A stretch of 64,000 nt of DNA from Cheiracanthium punctorium (taxonomy: Eukaryota; Arthropoda; Arachnida; Araneae; Cheiracanthiidae), in NCBI GenBank assembly GCA_038373885.1, contig JAWZYV010013004.1, positions 124,001-188,000 on the forward strand. Direction: 5' to 3'. Each line of letters starts with the position of its first letter. The stretch's first letter is position 1. Shown in pieces: positions 32,905 through 42,385 of the stretch. The translations under genes and the position numbers were made by a program. Under the pieces are notes generated by a model. That model made no database searches and was not told where the DNA came from. It was given only the letters and a program-made list of their open reading frames with translations.

Positions 32905-33105
32905 TCAATTTAAGATAGACGGCTGAAGTGTGAAGGTTCTGGGTTGGTCCCGTAGAGTGGCTGTAAATCTAATGGTCTGGAGTTTTTAAAGGTTTCTACA
33001 GATTTAATGTGAATATTCGTTAGAACCCCTTACAAAGTCCATGCGCCAAGGCACCCCCCCCCCATACTCGGCAAATCGCCCCAGCGTATCGTTTCCATAA
33101 TCAAA
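32905..33105 (+). mobile_element. tRNA-derived SINE, family A
   Basis: GGCTGAAGTGTGAAGGTTCT, AGATTTAATGTGAATATTCG and GAACCCCTTACAAAGTCC show the family order; the head is truncated. Confidence 0.75.
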
Positions 33106-33111
33106 CGAAGA

Positions 33112-33310
33112 AAGCGACTCGAGGGTTATCTGCCTCTTCGGAGGAGAAATTTTTGAAGGGTTCTAAAGCGTAGTCACGTTACATCTGTAGAAAACTACCA
33201 AAAACTTCAGACTGTTACACCAACGCCACACGAAAGGCTCGAACACGGTACCTTCACACTTCAGAAATGTAGCACGTTCGATGGCTTTAACCACTTGGCA
33301 TTTTGTGGTG
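33112..33310 (-). mobile_element. tRNA-derived SINE, family A
   Basis: GGGTTCTAAAGCGTAGTCAC, ATCTGTAGAAAAC and ACCTTCACACTTCAG in reverse orientation. Mirrored by 40240-40450 in the right palindrome arm. Confidence 0.75.
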
Positions 33311-33404
33311 TCTCCATTTGTTTAAATGCTCGCAATAGGCGCCTAGAGCATTCATCAGTATGTTTTGTATTATAGCAAACCTACACGAGGGACATCTGCT
33401 TACA

Positions 33405-33736
33405 GGAATTGACATTCAAGTTACATCTGGAGAAAACGGACCAAATGTTTAGACCAGTGTTTCTCAACCTGTGTGCCGCGGCACACTGATGTGCCGTGAG
33501 ATATAGTCTAATGTGCCGCCAGGGCTTTTGAAAAATTATTAAAACTGCGTGGTGTCATATCAGCAATGTGACATTTTCTATTTATTATGTCCTGTCTTGT
33601 TCACTTTCAGTAAGCTATACACCAAGAAGAGCGAAACTTTTATTTCATAGCATGGAAAACCGTTCTGCCAATTTTTGAAACAGCTGTTTGCAGCAAGACC
33701 CATGCAAAAACAGGCTGAACAGGATATACATTGAAT

Positions 33737-33771
<35 letters not shown>

Positions 33772-33990
33772 GGTAAAAAAAATTCTTTAAAGTTATTTAT
33801 ATTCATCAATTTTTTGTATCACATAACCTTTGCAATTTTTATGTTCAGGCGTGCCGGAAATATTTCTAGATATTTTCAATGTGCCGTCAGCCATTAAAGG
33901 TTGAGAAACACTGGTTTAGACCGTTAGATCGACAGCCGCGCAGTAGGCCCGTGCGCCAGACCTTCACACTTCAGGCGTCTATAATAATAT
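33405..33990 (-). mobile_element. SINE family A copy interrupted by a hAT MITE
   Basis: SINE sequence (GACATTCAAGTTACATCTGG ... CCTTCACACTTCAGGCGTCT) continues on both sides of 33455-33913. The uninterrupted mirror copy is at 39965-40090. Confidence 0.85.
33455..33913. mobile_element. hAT MITE with SPIN/OC1-like ends, perfect TSD
   Basis: Left end CAGTGTTTCTCAACCTGTGT and right end GGTTGAGAAACACTG are inverted repeats. GTTTAGAC lies on both sides (33447-33454 and 33914-33921), where the mirror locus at about 40020-40030 has it once. The TSD fits the nnnTAnnn pattern of Buster-group hAT elements. The GTGCCGCGGCACAC core next to the left end resembles, from memory, SPIN/OC1-type elements known from vertebrates and some invertebrates. 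A (TTA)n run sits at 33738-33771. The plus frame across the run is not a gene. Confidence 0.85.
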
Positions 33991-34021
33991 TCTACGAATC
34001 CAACTATTTTGTTATCATAAA

Positions 34022-34510
34022 AATATAACATATTAATTGTAGAAATTAATGAGCAGGTTTTAATTTATGAAAACAGTAACACAGCAATGATCATGAAAGT
34101 TAAATTGCAATTTTAATTCTTGCTTTCTCATAATAAACATCAATAAGGAGGATTTTTTTATGACATTGCAAGCAGCATTATAAAACAAATAATCTACATA
34201 ACATATTTAAACATGCGTGGTAAATCAGTAAAAGTATAACTTAGGCCAAATATACGCAGTTATTTACCTGTATAAATGGAGTGTATTAATTCAGATATAC
34301 AGATTTCGACGATTCACGCCTTCGGGTAAGAGCTTGGAGTTGTAAATGGCTTTACTGTACTTCATTATGACGGTTTTAGTAAAAATATTTCACTAACGGG
34401 TAAATCCGTTGCCCCCAAGGCATTTCTCCCTTTGGCAGATAACCCATAGCGTTCTTTGCCTAAACAAAACCAACGACATTTTTAATAGATTCTCAAATAG
34501 AGGTAAGGGA
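34022..34510. other. AT-rich sequence, nothing recognised
   Basis: No repeat or coding signal was recognised. Confidence 0.45.
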
Positions 34511-34514
34511 ACAT

Positions 34515-34798
34515 GCCGGGATGGCCGAATGGTTAAGGCACCTGACTTGAAGGCCGGTACGGTAACACGGAACATAGAGCTGCGCTTGCATGTGTATGAA
34601 TGTAGTATGTGTGTTTGTAGACTGAATATGGTGTGAATGTTAATGTAGGAAATTAAATAAATGTACTTGTTGAAAGCTTCAAATTCTATGAAACTGTTAA
34701 TGATGGATTTCGCCTGGTGAATTACCTGTGTTACTAATCCGAGCGAGGGTCTCAGGTCCATGTGTATGGTACTTGATGGTTCGAATCCCACTCCCGGC
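34515..34798 (+). tRNA. tRNA-Ser(UGA)-like copy X with 199-nt intron-like segment
   Basis: The 5' half (34515-34551, 37 nt) gives acceptor GCCGGGA, T8, D arm GCC-GAATGGTTAA-GGC, anticodon stem CCTGA and loop CTTGAA with anticodon TGA. The 3' half (34751-34798) gives the pairing TCAGG, a class II variable arm hairpin (CCAT-GTGT-ATGG), a T loop TTCGAAT and acceptor TCCCGGC, which pairs 7 of 7 with the 5' end. The split falls exactly after nucleotide 37, the canonical nuclear tRNA intron site. The T stem has two mismatches (GATGG against CCCAC), so this copy may be decayed. The intervening 199 nt start GGCCGG and contain GTAACAC (34562) facing GTGTTAC (34728). It could be a pseudogene family or SINE rather than an active gene. 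The open frames on both strands across it are incidental. Confidence 0.7.
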
Positions 34799-35164
34799 TT
34801 CTTTTTTGTTCTGTTAGTAATACGTATTATTTTAAGGTGGAGTTTCTTCCTATGTTTTATATAATGTACTATGATATCATATTTATCGTTCATAAAGTTA
34901 AGCAGTTAGGGATCCCTTCTCCCAACAGTTATTACTTGTAACCGAAAATATTGTTTTTTCGTTGAAAGCAAACATAAAATTTCAACCACTTTTAGTTTGT
35001 TCGTTTTGTGTGTTTTTTGTGAGAGTTTATAGAATATATAATTTCAATGTGATAGGCCATGATCGCTATTGTTCCTCGTACATTTTTATTCTAAAGACAG
35101 TCGTTAACAATTACAGAATATTACCCAAGTTTTCACCATCACGTTTTTAGTTTCAAAGGAGCTG

Positions 35165-35400
35165 TGTCAGCTCCACCACGGTACAGTGTCTAAGTCACTG
35201 AAAATGGCTGCAGTGTGAAGGTTACGTTTTCGGGTCCCATCCCGCGGCTGTCGGTCAAATGGTCTGAAGTTTTGACCGGTTTTCTCCAGATATAACGTGA
35301 ATACGCGTTAGAACCCCTTAGAATGCCCTCCTAGCAAGACCCCCCACCCATCCTATGCAGATCGCCAGATCGCCCCAGTGTAGCATTGATCAAACCATCA
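35165..35400 (+). mobile_element. tRNA-derived SINE, family A
   Basis: CCACGGTACAGTGTCTAAGT head, GGTTACGTTTTCGGGTCCCA, ATATAACGTGAATACGCG, GAACCCCTTAGAATGCCC and the CAGATCGCC end. Confidence 0.75.
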
Positions 35401-35469
35401 CACCAGCTGCGCCTGAACATAGGATTAACATTTGCAATATTTTAATGTAAGAATTTTATAGATTTTGTT

Positions 35470-35695
35470 TTCTGGACCAGCCGTGGCCGAGTAGTTGAAA
35501 CACTGACCATGGTAATCGACTGAAATGAGAAGGTTCAGTGTTCCGGTTTACGCCTCGGCTGTCGATCTAATAAATTTTGGTCTATTTTCTCCAGACGCCT
35601 ATCTAGCCTTATGGTCCTATCTAGCATCTCAGAGCCATGTCTGAAATGTGAAGGTCCCGAGTTCCGGCCTACCATTTACTAACGACATTTTCATT
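35470..35695 (+). mobile_element. tRNA-derived SINE, family A, rearranged
   Basis: Head CAGCCGTGGCCGAGTAGTTG, then GCGCTCGGCTGTCGATCTAA-like body and a second head-like fragment CTGAAATGTGAAGGTCCCGA at about 35640. Probably two overlapping or recombined copies. Confidence 0.6.
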
Positions 35696-35711
35696 AGACG
35701 GAGTTAAATGT

Positions 35712-36545
35712 GACGAGGTGGACGAATGGTTAAGGCGCTAGACTTGAAGACCAGAAAGGTAACACGGAACGTTACGGTTGCGCATGCTTGTGTGCGTGAC
35801 ATAATGATAATAAACAAGGGAAATCATAAATGTATGCAATGTTGTAATGTATTCTAATCTTTAAAAGCATTCTCTAACAAAAGCAGGGTACTTTTGAAAG
35901 TGAACCAAAAGCTGAAATTTTGCTCTTGACCTTGGACGATTTCATTTTCTATCACCGATGTAATATCACAGGTTGGCCGAAGTGTGAAGGTCTCGGGTTC
36001 GGGTCCCATTGCGCGGCTGTCGATCTAAAGATCTGGAGTTTGTAGGTTTTCTTCGCATGTAACGGGTGAATAAGCGTTAGAACCCTTTAGAAAGTTCTCC
36101 TACCAAGGCACGCCCATCCTTGGCGGATCGTCCTACCTTAGCGTTGCCGCTATCATACAAACGCAGTAATATCACAGGTTAAAAGCGACAACACCTTTTG
36201 CCAACTGAATGGAATGCACATTCATTTCATAAATGGAATTTATTATGTTTACTTTACTTAATAAATATTTCTTTAACCATAAATGCGATCAGTTATTTTT
36301 GATTTACTTAATAAACTTCAGCATGGGTATAAAATATTAGTTTCCTGTTTTGCCTTAAGATTTATTGTTCTACATAAAGAAAAATCGGATATAGTGAACG
36401 AAATTTGCCCGTCCCCAGAGAATAACCGGAATTGACGGTATATGTATCTGTTGAAAGCTCCAAATTCTATGAAATTGTTAAGTTGGGCGATGCTACTGGA
36501 GAATTAGCCACGTTACCATGCTAAGCGAGGGTCTCAGGTCTGTGC
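35712..36545 (+). tRNA. tRNA-Ser-like copy V, split by a SINE, decayed
   Basis: The 5' half (35712-35748, 37 nt) has T8, G9, a D arm and loop CTTGAA. It is followed by the GGTAACACGG intron block. The matching intron end (CCACGTTACC ... CGAGCGAGGG-like) and TCTCAGG are at about 36495-36530, after a family A SINE at 35965-36165 and other sequence. The T arm and acceptor 3' strand are missing. Read as one copy broken by insertions. Confidence 0.45.
35965..36165 (+). mobile_element. tRNA-derived SINE, family A
   Basis: GGCCGAAGTGTGAAGGTCTC, GGGTTCGGGTCCCATTGCGC, a GTAACGGGTGAATAAGCG body and CTTGGCGGATCGTCC. Lies inside tRNA-like copy V. Confidence 0.8.
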
Positions 36546-36619
36546 CTGAGAGCTGTGCCTGAACATACGATTCATATTTGTTACATTTTAAAGCAAGAAT
36601 TTTATGATTCATTTCTTTT

Positions 36620-36930
36620 TCAGGGGCCACAATGGACGAATGGAAAAGGCGAAGAGCATAGTAGACGGCTGAAGTGTGTTGTTATTGTTGTGAACATGCA
36701 TGTCGGATTTGTGTGCTTGGCTCGAAGTCCACTTATAAATCCTCGACAAAAGGACAACACAAGGGGGGGTGCCCGTCTTGGCGGTCTTTCTAAGGGGTCC
36801 TAACCCGTAGTTACGCTATTTCGGAGAAAACCACGGAAAACTCCGAACGGTTATCTCGACGGACGCGCGATGGGACACGAACACGGGACCTTCACACTTC
36901 GCCCATCTACTATTTCCAGGGAGCTGAAGT
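36620..36930. mobile_element. Composite of SINE family A head and reversed A/B fragments
   Basis: A forward head (GGGGCCACAATGGACGAATG ... GGCTGAAGTGTG) is followed by 36765-36930 in reverse: GGTCCTAACCCGTAGTTACG, ACCACGGAAAACTCCGAACG (B body) joined to GGGACCTTCACACTTCG (A head). This hybrid indicates recombination between families. Confidence 0.6.
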
Positions 36931-37170
36931 GTGAAAGCGCATCGTTCTGGCAAACGGCGCGATTGTCCATCTAATGGTACATAGCAATATTTTTTTATTG
37001 GTTTACACAATCTATGATTGGTTTAAAACATGAATTTTTATGTATTCAGTGTATCCATTATGATAGAAAGTCTTTGAGAAAAACAATAACCCGATTAGGA
37101 TATGAAAGAAAAGAATGTCGCTCTGTAGATAAAACTAATGAAAACCGAACTATTCTTACGCTCAAGGTGT

Positions 37171-37375
37171 GCCGGGACGGCCGAATGGTTAAGGCACCTG
37201 ACTTGAAGGCCGGAACAGTAACACGGCCCCGTGCAGTTGTGTGTGTGTATGTGAATGTAGAAGACTAAAATGAATATACTTGTAGCTGTTGCAAACTTGA
37301 AATTCTATTAAATTGTGAACGGAATGTATTTGCCGTGTTACCTCACCGAGCGAGGTTTTCAGGTCTGTGTATACG
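37171..37375 (+). tRNA. tRNA-Ser(UGA)-like copy Y with 150-nt structured intron
   Basis: 5' half 37171-37207 is 37 nt: acceptor GCCGGGA, C8, D arm, CCTGA, loop CTTGAA. The segment 37208-37357 is exactly 150 nt. Its arm GTAACACGGC (37218-37227) pairs 10 of 10 with GCCGTGTTAC (37332-37341). Position 38 is T (37358), then TCAGG (37359-37363) restores the anticodon stem. After this the T arm and 3' acceptor are replaced by unrelated sequence, so the copy cannot be a working tRNA gene. The 5' flank (36945-37170) matches that of copies W and Z. The plus frame across it is incidental. Confidence 0.65.
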
Positions 37376-37379
37376 TGCG

Positions 37380-37750
37380 TGAGATTAAAGAGTGAAGAAA
37401 ATACCTTTTGTATGAAAAAAATTCTTCGTGGGGGTTGGGGGAGGCTTCCCCCCGTGGTTACGCCACTGATAGAGATGATAGGTCTATCACATTGCAGTTA
37501 TGTATCTTGATTGGACAATGTAAAGACACAGTTTTTCGAGATGTTTGGCTATTTTATGGCCTTCATCTCAGTTTTTTCCAAGTTCAAGATCATCTCCCTT
37601 TACCACCAACTACAAATTACAACACATGGACAGACAAGTTTACGTACACGCCAAAAGCCGGCCAGCTTGGCCCAAACTCGATCTCGATGAACTCTCGCAA
37701 ACACACTTAACGAACAAAATAAAAGGTGTTTGAAATTTTATATGTTTGAA
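37380..37750. other. Unclassified sequence with a truncated hAT end
   Basis: CCGTGGTTACGCCACTG (about 37455-37471) looks like the right end of a hAT MITE whose left end is missing. The plus frames at 37408-37733 show no domain I recognise. Confidence 0.4.
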
Positions 37751-37754
37751 TTTA

Positions 37755-39241
37755 CCCAGACAGCACATAAGCTTAAATCAAGCTTGACATTTCTTTGAAT
37801 TTGACGCATTAATGCAAGCTTGACAGTTCAACTCATTCTAAGCTGGCAGCAAGCTTGCAGGAGTCAAGTTGAATTGTCAAGCTTAAATACAGCTTGATTT
37901 AAGCTTGGCAATTGATACTCGGTTGATTTTTCCTTTTTAAAGGAGCGTTGATGGCGCCATCTGTGAAAGAGAATGGACATTAATTGTCTAGCGTCCGCAA
38001 ATTTGCTGAAAGTTCGTAAAAGATGTGTATTTTATTACCAGTGCAATATTACCGGCAAAGCAAACGGGGCAACTACCCAGGGCCTACAGACTTTAGGGCC
38101 CAAAAATCTTACATCTTACACTTTTGTAGTTTTAAAATAAAATTACAAAGGATAAAAAAAAAATTCAGAAGTTAAATAATTTTTTTAATTATAAAGTATG
38201 AACAATGAAAATAATTCAAATTTACATTTGTATAAATTAATTTAAACTTATTTTTAATTCTTCGAAATGCTCTATATCGATATAGCATACCAATATGTAG
38301 GAAAATAACTAACCACATTTGTAAAGAGAATTTTTAGCGTTAAAAAATAGCAAAATTTTTCAATTATTTGTTATTATAAGAAATATTTACAAAAATGACT
38401 AAAGTGTTTGTATTCCATACATGTTAGCAACTGTGATATAGATATAGCATTTCGAAGTAACGTTTAACTATCTGTTTCTTAACGTTTAACTATCTGTTTC
38501 TTAACACAAGATTTGTGTTAAGTAAGTAAACCCATTCTGTATTTCCAAATATGGAAATTCTTCAAAATAAAATACAATTATAGTACGAATTTGATTTCAA
38601 AATCAGTCGTTTGTCTCGATTTTGGCCAGCAGTATTGCTCACGAGTGTTGCGAAAGTTTTAAAACGTGTACTGCTGTTAAGTTTATATTATGTTTATTTT
38701 CCTATTAGTAGAATCGCTAAATCACACATAACATTATTTTAATTTTGATGCATCCCATGGAAAAATAAAAAAAACAAATAACATATCGCCCACTTATCAA
38801 TCTGGCCAGAAAACCGCTTGATAATTCACTTCAAACTTTAGTCATAGCTCCATCGAAGCTTGGTAGCTGAATGGATAACGCGCTCGCCTACGAACCGAGA
38901 GGTCCCGGGTTCTATTCTAGCCACGGACACTCGATGGAAACAGATTAAATTAAATTGAAATTTCAGCGTAGAGGGGAAAATGCGTGGCAAAGTTATATAT
39001 TTGGGGCGAGTTCGGCGCCCCGTGTATTTAGGAATTTTTTTGGGGGGGAAATTTTTTTAAGTTTGAAATGTCAAGCTTGAAATCTCAAGCTTAATGCAAG
39101 CTGGGCAAGTGTAAACTAGAACACTTGATTCAAGCTTCCATCAAGCTTACACGCTTGGAATTTTCAAGCTTAATTCAAGCTTATTGACTTGATAAATCAA
39201 GCTTGCTGCAAGTTTGATGCAAGTTTGCTGTGCTGTCTGGG
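37755..39241 (+). mobile_element. 1.49-kb TIR element Z1 with tRNA-Arg-like cargo
   Basis: Begins CCCAGACAGCACATAAGCTT and ends GCTGTGCTGTCTGGG; TA flanks both ends. The terminal 150 bp at each side are packed with CAAGCTTGA-type subterminal repeats. The same element, inverted, is at 53840-55304. Both carry a tRNA-Arg-like sequence at the same relative place, about 306 bp from one end. Interior is AT-rich, no transposase. A 22-bp tandem duplication (AACGTTTAACTATCTGTTTC) at 38460-38503 is private to this copy. Confidence 0.9.
38857..38932 (+). tRNA. tRNA-Arg(ACG)-like sequence inside element Z1
   Basis: GGTAGCTGAATGGATAACGC (D arm and A box), stem CTCG with loop CTACGAA (anticodon ACG) and closing CGAG, then GGTCCCGGGTTCTATTC (B box and T arm) and TAGCC. 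The acceptor stem is poor in this copy. Probably a captured tRNA or SINE head rather than a working gene. Confidence 0.5.
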
Positions 39242-39412
39242 TAATGAAAGAAACGACAATACTTTTGTATTAATTTAATAACTGTTGCTAGAAGCAATCC
39301 CTAATAGCTCAACTTTATGGAAGATGAATATGGTATCACTATATTTTATTTAAATATACCAGCAAACTTTACTCTAAAATATATTATTAAGCCAATTTAA
39401 ATGAAAAAAGAA

Positions 39413-39646
39413 GTTGGGAGTAGGGTTCAAACTCACAGTTGTACATGAACGGACCAGAGAACCTCTCTCGGTGATGTAACATGGGAAATACATTCCGTTA
39501 ACAATTTAATAGAATTTGAAGTTTTCAACAAATACAAGTATATTCATTTTAGCCGCCTACATTCACATACACACACACAACTGCACGGACCCATGTTACT
39601 GTTCCGGTCTTCAAGTCAGGTGCCTTAATTATTCGGCCGTCCCGGC
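39413..39646 (-). tRNA. tRNA-Ser(UGA)-like copy Z with 150-nt structured intron
   Basis: Minus strand. 5' half 39646-39610 (37 nt): GCCGGGA, D arm with GAATAATTAA loop, CCTGA, CTTGAA. The intron-like segment is 39609-39460 (150 nt, same as copy Y). Its arm GTAACATGGG pairs 10 of 10 with CCCATGTTAC at the other end; relative to copy Y two base pairs are changed on both sides. 3' half 39459-39413: position 38 C, TCTGG (one mismatch), variable arm, T arm GTGAG-TTTGAAC-CCTAC and acceptor TCCCAAC. The exon mismatches are mostly transitions, consistent with decay. The minus frame of 64 codons across it is incidental. Confidence 0.65.
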
Positions 39647-39964
39647 ACACCTTGAGTGCAAGAATTGTTCCGTTTTCATTAGTTTTATCTTTTGAGCGAC
39701 ATTCTTTTATTTCATATCCTAATCGGGTTATTGTTTTTCCCAAAGAATTTCTATCACAATGGATACACTAAATACATAAAAATTGTTGTTTAAAACACAT
39801 CATAGATTGTGCAAACTAATAAAAAAATATTGTTATATACCGTTAGATGGACAAGCGCGTCGTTTGCCTAAACGATGAGCTTTCACCCTTCAGCGCACTG
39901 TACGTTTCTATATGTTTTATTCTTATGATAACAACATATTTGGATTCGTAGAATATTATTATAG

Positions 39965-40090
39965 ATGGCTGAAGTGTGAAGGTCTGGCGCCCGGGTCTAC
40001 TGCGTGGCTTTCGATCTAACGGTCTAAACTTTTGGTACGTTTTCTACAGATGTAACTTGAATACTCGGTGTAACTCCAGAAGTAACTTGA
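39965..40090 (+). mobile_element. SINE family A (empty site for the left-arm MITE)
   Basis: GATGGCTGAAGTGTGAAGGT, CGATCTAACGGTCTAAACTT and CTACAGATGTAACTTGAATA; the target GTCTAAAC occurs once. Confidence 0.8.
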
Positions 40091-40135
40091 ATACTCGGTG
40101 TAACTCCAGAAGTAACTTGAATACTCGCTGTACTC
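40051..40135. repeat. 31-bp tandem repeat, nearly three units
   Basis: The unit AGTAACTTGAATACTCGGTG plus TAACTCCAGA recurs in the SINE tail. This expansion is absent from the left palindrome arm. Confidence 0.85.
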
Positions 40136-40239
40136 GCACTCCAAGTAAGTCAACTCCCGTAGGCAGATGTCCCTCGTTCAGGTTTGCTATAATACAAAAC
40201 ATACTGATGAATGCTCTAGGCGTCTATAGCGAGCATTTA

Positions 40240-40480
40240 AAAAAATGGGGACGCCACACAATTCCAAGTGGTTAAAGACATCGAACGTGGTAAATGGCTG
40301 AAGTGTGAAGGTACCGTGTTCGAGCCTTTCGCGTGGCGTTAGTGTAACAGTCCGAAGTTTTTGATGGTTTTCTACAGATGTAACGTGAATTCGCTTTAGT
40401 ACCCTTCAAAATTTCTCCTCCGAAGCGGCAGATAACCCTCGAGACTCTTTTTTTGTTTGATTATGGCAACGATACGCTGG
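40240..40480 (+). mobile_element. tRNA-derived SINE, family A
   Basis: AAGTGGTTAAAGACATCGAA head, GGCTGAAGTGTGAAGGTACC and AGATGTAACGTGAATTCGC. Mirror of 33112-33310. Confidence 0.8.
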
Positions 40481-40650
40481 GGCGATCTGCCAAGTATGGG
40501 GGTGCATTGGTAGAAGGACTTTCCCAGGGGTTCTAATGCATATTCACGTTAAACCTGGAGAAAGCCTACCAAAACTCCAGACCATTAGATCTACAGCCAA
40601 GCTATGGGACCAACTCAGAACCTTCACACTTCAGCCGTCTATCGCAAATT
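40480..40650 (-). mobile_element. tRNA-derived SINE, family A
   Basis: GGGGCGATCTGCCAAGTATG, GGGGTTCTAATGCATATTCA and CCTTCACACTTCAGCCGTCT. Mirror of 32905-33105. Confidence 0.8.
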
Positions 40651-40699
40651 GAAAAAATCATAACTCCTCCAACCAAGGCAATCCACATCCCTGGAAGAT

Positions 40700-40905
40700 A
40701 GCCCGGCCAATATCCGAACTGATAGCGCTCCTGAACTGGGAGACGGAAGGTGCCTGGTTCAAAACCAGGTCGGTTCCGCCGACTTAACCGTTCGGAGTTT
40801 TCCGTGGTTCCTCCGAAACTTCACTTTAATACGGGTTAGGATCCCTTAGAAAGTCCCCCACGTACAGCAATCCCCCTCCCTAGATCCCTTGCGCAGATAA
40901 TTGGT
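40700..40905 (+). mobile_element. SINE family B
   Basis: Head GATAGCGCTCCTGAACTGGG, B-box-like GGTGCCTGGTTCAAAACC, body CCGTTCGGAGTTTTCCGTGG and GGTTAGGATCCCTTAGAAAG, ending near CTAGATCCC. tRNA-derived by its head, with a body different from family A except for the shared CTTAGAAAGTCC motif. Confidence 0.75.
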
Positions 40906-41180
40906 CATAACACCACATTACATTACATTTCAAACAAAAACGAACTGCTCTGATCTACGCATCCTGTTTAATGTTTTCTATCTTCTTGTACAACCTGTTT
41001 TTCCATTGTACATTGTTAAATAAAATATCTACTGCACTGACATTAAAAAATAATGGATATGGCTTAGAGAATGGATAATGTAGATCTTCGAATTCAGTTA
41101 TTTTTTCATCATGATTGCATTTAAATGCATTTAAGAAGCTTTGAAGTTTGGAAATTTTTGCTGCATAAGATATTTAAAAG

Positions 41181-41182
<2 letters not shown>

Positions 41183-41238
<56 letters not shown>
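41183..41238. repeat. (TA)n microsatellite
   Basis: About 27 uninterrupted TA units inside the extra block of the right palindrome arm. Confidence 0.97.
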
Positions 41239-41240
<2 letters not shown>

Positions 41241-41404
41241 TTAAAGTAATTAAACACTTTACTAAACATTTAAAATACCTGTAATAAATCAATTCTATTA
41301 GCTCTTAATCTAAACAAACGTAAGGATCCCTTAGAAAGTCCTCCGACCAAGGCATTTCATATCCTAAGCAGATTAGCCCATGCGTAACCTTGCCATAACA
41401 CAAA

Positions 41405-41610
41405 GAGCCCCACCAGTGGCACAGCGCATAGAGCTCTGAACTGGGAGACGGTAGGTGCCTCGTTCGAAACCATGCCGCGTACGCCGGACTAACCGTTCGG
41501 AGTTTCCGTGGTTTCCTCCGAAACTTAGCGTAAATACGGGTTAGGACTCCTTAGGACCCCTTCCACACGGAGGGCACCCCACCCATCGGCCTAGATCCCA
41601 CGTGTACCAC
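41405..41610 (+). mobile_element. SINE family B
   Basis: CACCAGTGGCACAGCGCATA (A box), GAACTGGGAGACGGTAGGTG, CCTCGTTCGAAACC (B box), CTAACCGTTCGGAGTTTCCG and GAGGGCACCCCACCC-CGGCCTAGATCCC. Best-preserved B copy in the window. Confidence 0.8.
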
Positions 41611-42066
41611 TTGAATTTTTGAAATAGAAGTTGCTTTTTTATCATTAGTAGGAAACTGGACAAAGAAGTATGAAAATAGCCATTTTCATAAATTTGAACA
41701 GAGCTATCTTGATGCACAAACACCCCGTAATCTTGAATCATATATTTATTGTACCTAAATTTTAAAAATGAACATTTTATTAATTCTTAATATTTCATTT
41801 ATTATTTAAACTAGCCATCAATAGGTCGCGTCCGTCGACCTAACCGTTCGAAGTTTTCCGTGGTTTCCTCCGAAAATTAGCGTGAATTCGGGTATCTTGA
41901 TACACCTCCACTCCTTAATCGTAATTCATATATTTATTTTAGCGAAATTTTAAAAAAATAAATCTTTTATTAATTCTTAATATTTCATTTATTATTTAAA
42001 CTAGCCATCAATACATTCTGTTTTTGAAATTAATGTAAAAGTATAGTATGAAATGACCCATGCTCC
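41605..42066 (+). repeat. Repeat R4, copy 2, internally duplicated around a SINE B fragment
   Basis: Matches 30945-31215. The block ATCTTGATGCACAAAC through ACTAGCCATCAATA (about 41702-41823) recurs at 41893-42012, with a SINE B body fragment (ACCTAACCGTTCGAAGTTTT) in between. Confidence 0.7.
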
Positions 42067-42069
42067 CTA

Positions 42070-42330
42070 ACACATCGCTTACGCCGACCTAACCGTTCGG
42101 AGTTTCTCGTGGTTTCCTCCGAAAATTAGCGTTAAATGCGGATGAGGACCCCTTAGAAAGACCCCCACGGACGGCACCCCACCACTCGGCCTAGAGCCAC
42201 GCGTAGCTCATCGTCCGTAATCCCACAAATAAAGAATCAAGACCGTTTATCTGCACGAGGGATCTAGGCCGAGGTGAGGGGTGCCCTCCATTTGGGTCTT
42301 TCTAAACGGTCCCAACTTGTATGAAATCAG
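42070..42330. mobile_element. SINE family B fragments, mirrored
   Basis: Forward body at 42080-42190 (CCGACCTAACCGTTCGGAGT, CCCCTTAGAAAGACCC), then a reversed tail at 42258-42300 (GGGATCTAGGCCGAG, GGGTGCCCTCC). Counterpart of 32335-32470. Confidence 0.7.
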
Positions 42331-42385
42331 TCAAGGGGATGCTTTAACCTGGTGAATGAACGGCATTTCTTTCACGTCCCACGGT

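Larger units (their letters stand above)
32091..34021 (+). repeat. Left arm of a large imperfect palindrome
   Basis: This arm is the reverse complement of 39920-42540. Anchors: GACGATGAATATGATATCAC (32098) against the right-arm end near 42530; the tRNA-like 3' half at 32199-32246 against 42386-42433; the SINE-B head near 32540-32600 against 40740-40790; and TATAATAATATTCTACGAAT (33980) against 39945-39965. It differs from the right arm by the hAT MITE at 33455-33913, and the right arm has about 1.3 kb extra (40900-42150). Confidence 0.85.

Noticed and set aside
33688..33897. 69-codon frame with poly-isoleucine
   Set aside because: It translates an ATT microsatellite inside a MITE.
33455..33913. 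Vertebrate DNA contamination
   Set aside because: The element is cleanly inserted in a local SINE with a perfect TSD and an empty mirror copy, so it belongs to this genome.
34393..34893. 166-codon minus-strand frame
   Set aside because: It runs antisense through tRNA-like copy X and its flanks; no domain, and relatives do not keep it open.
37408..37733. Two overlapping plus frames as a host gene
   Set aside because: No domain recognised, and the start lies in a truncated MITE end.
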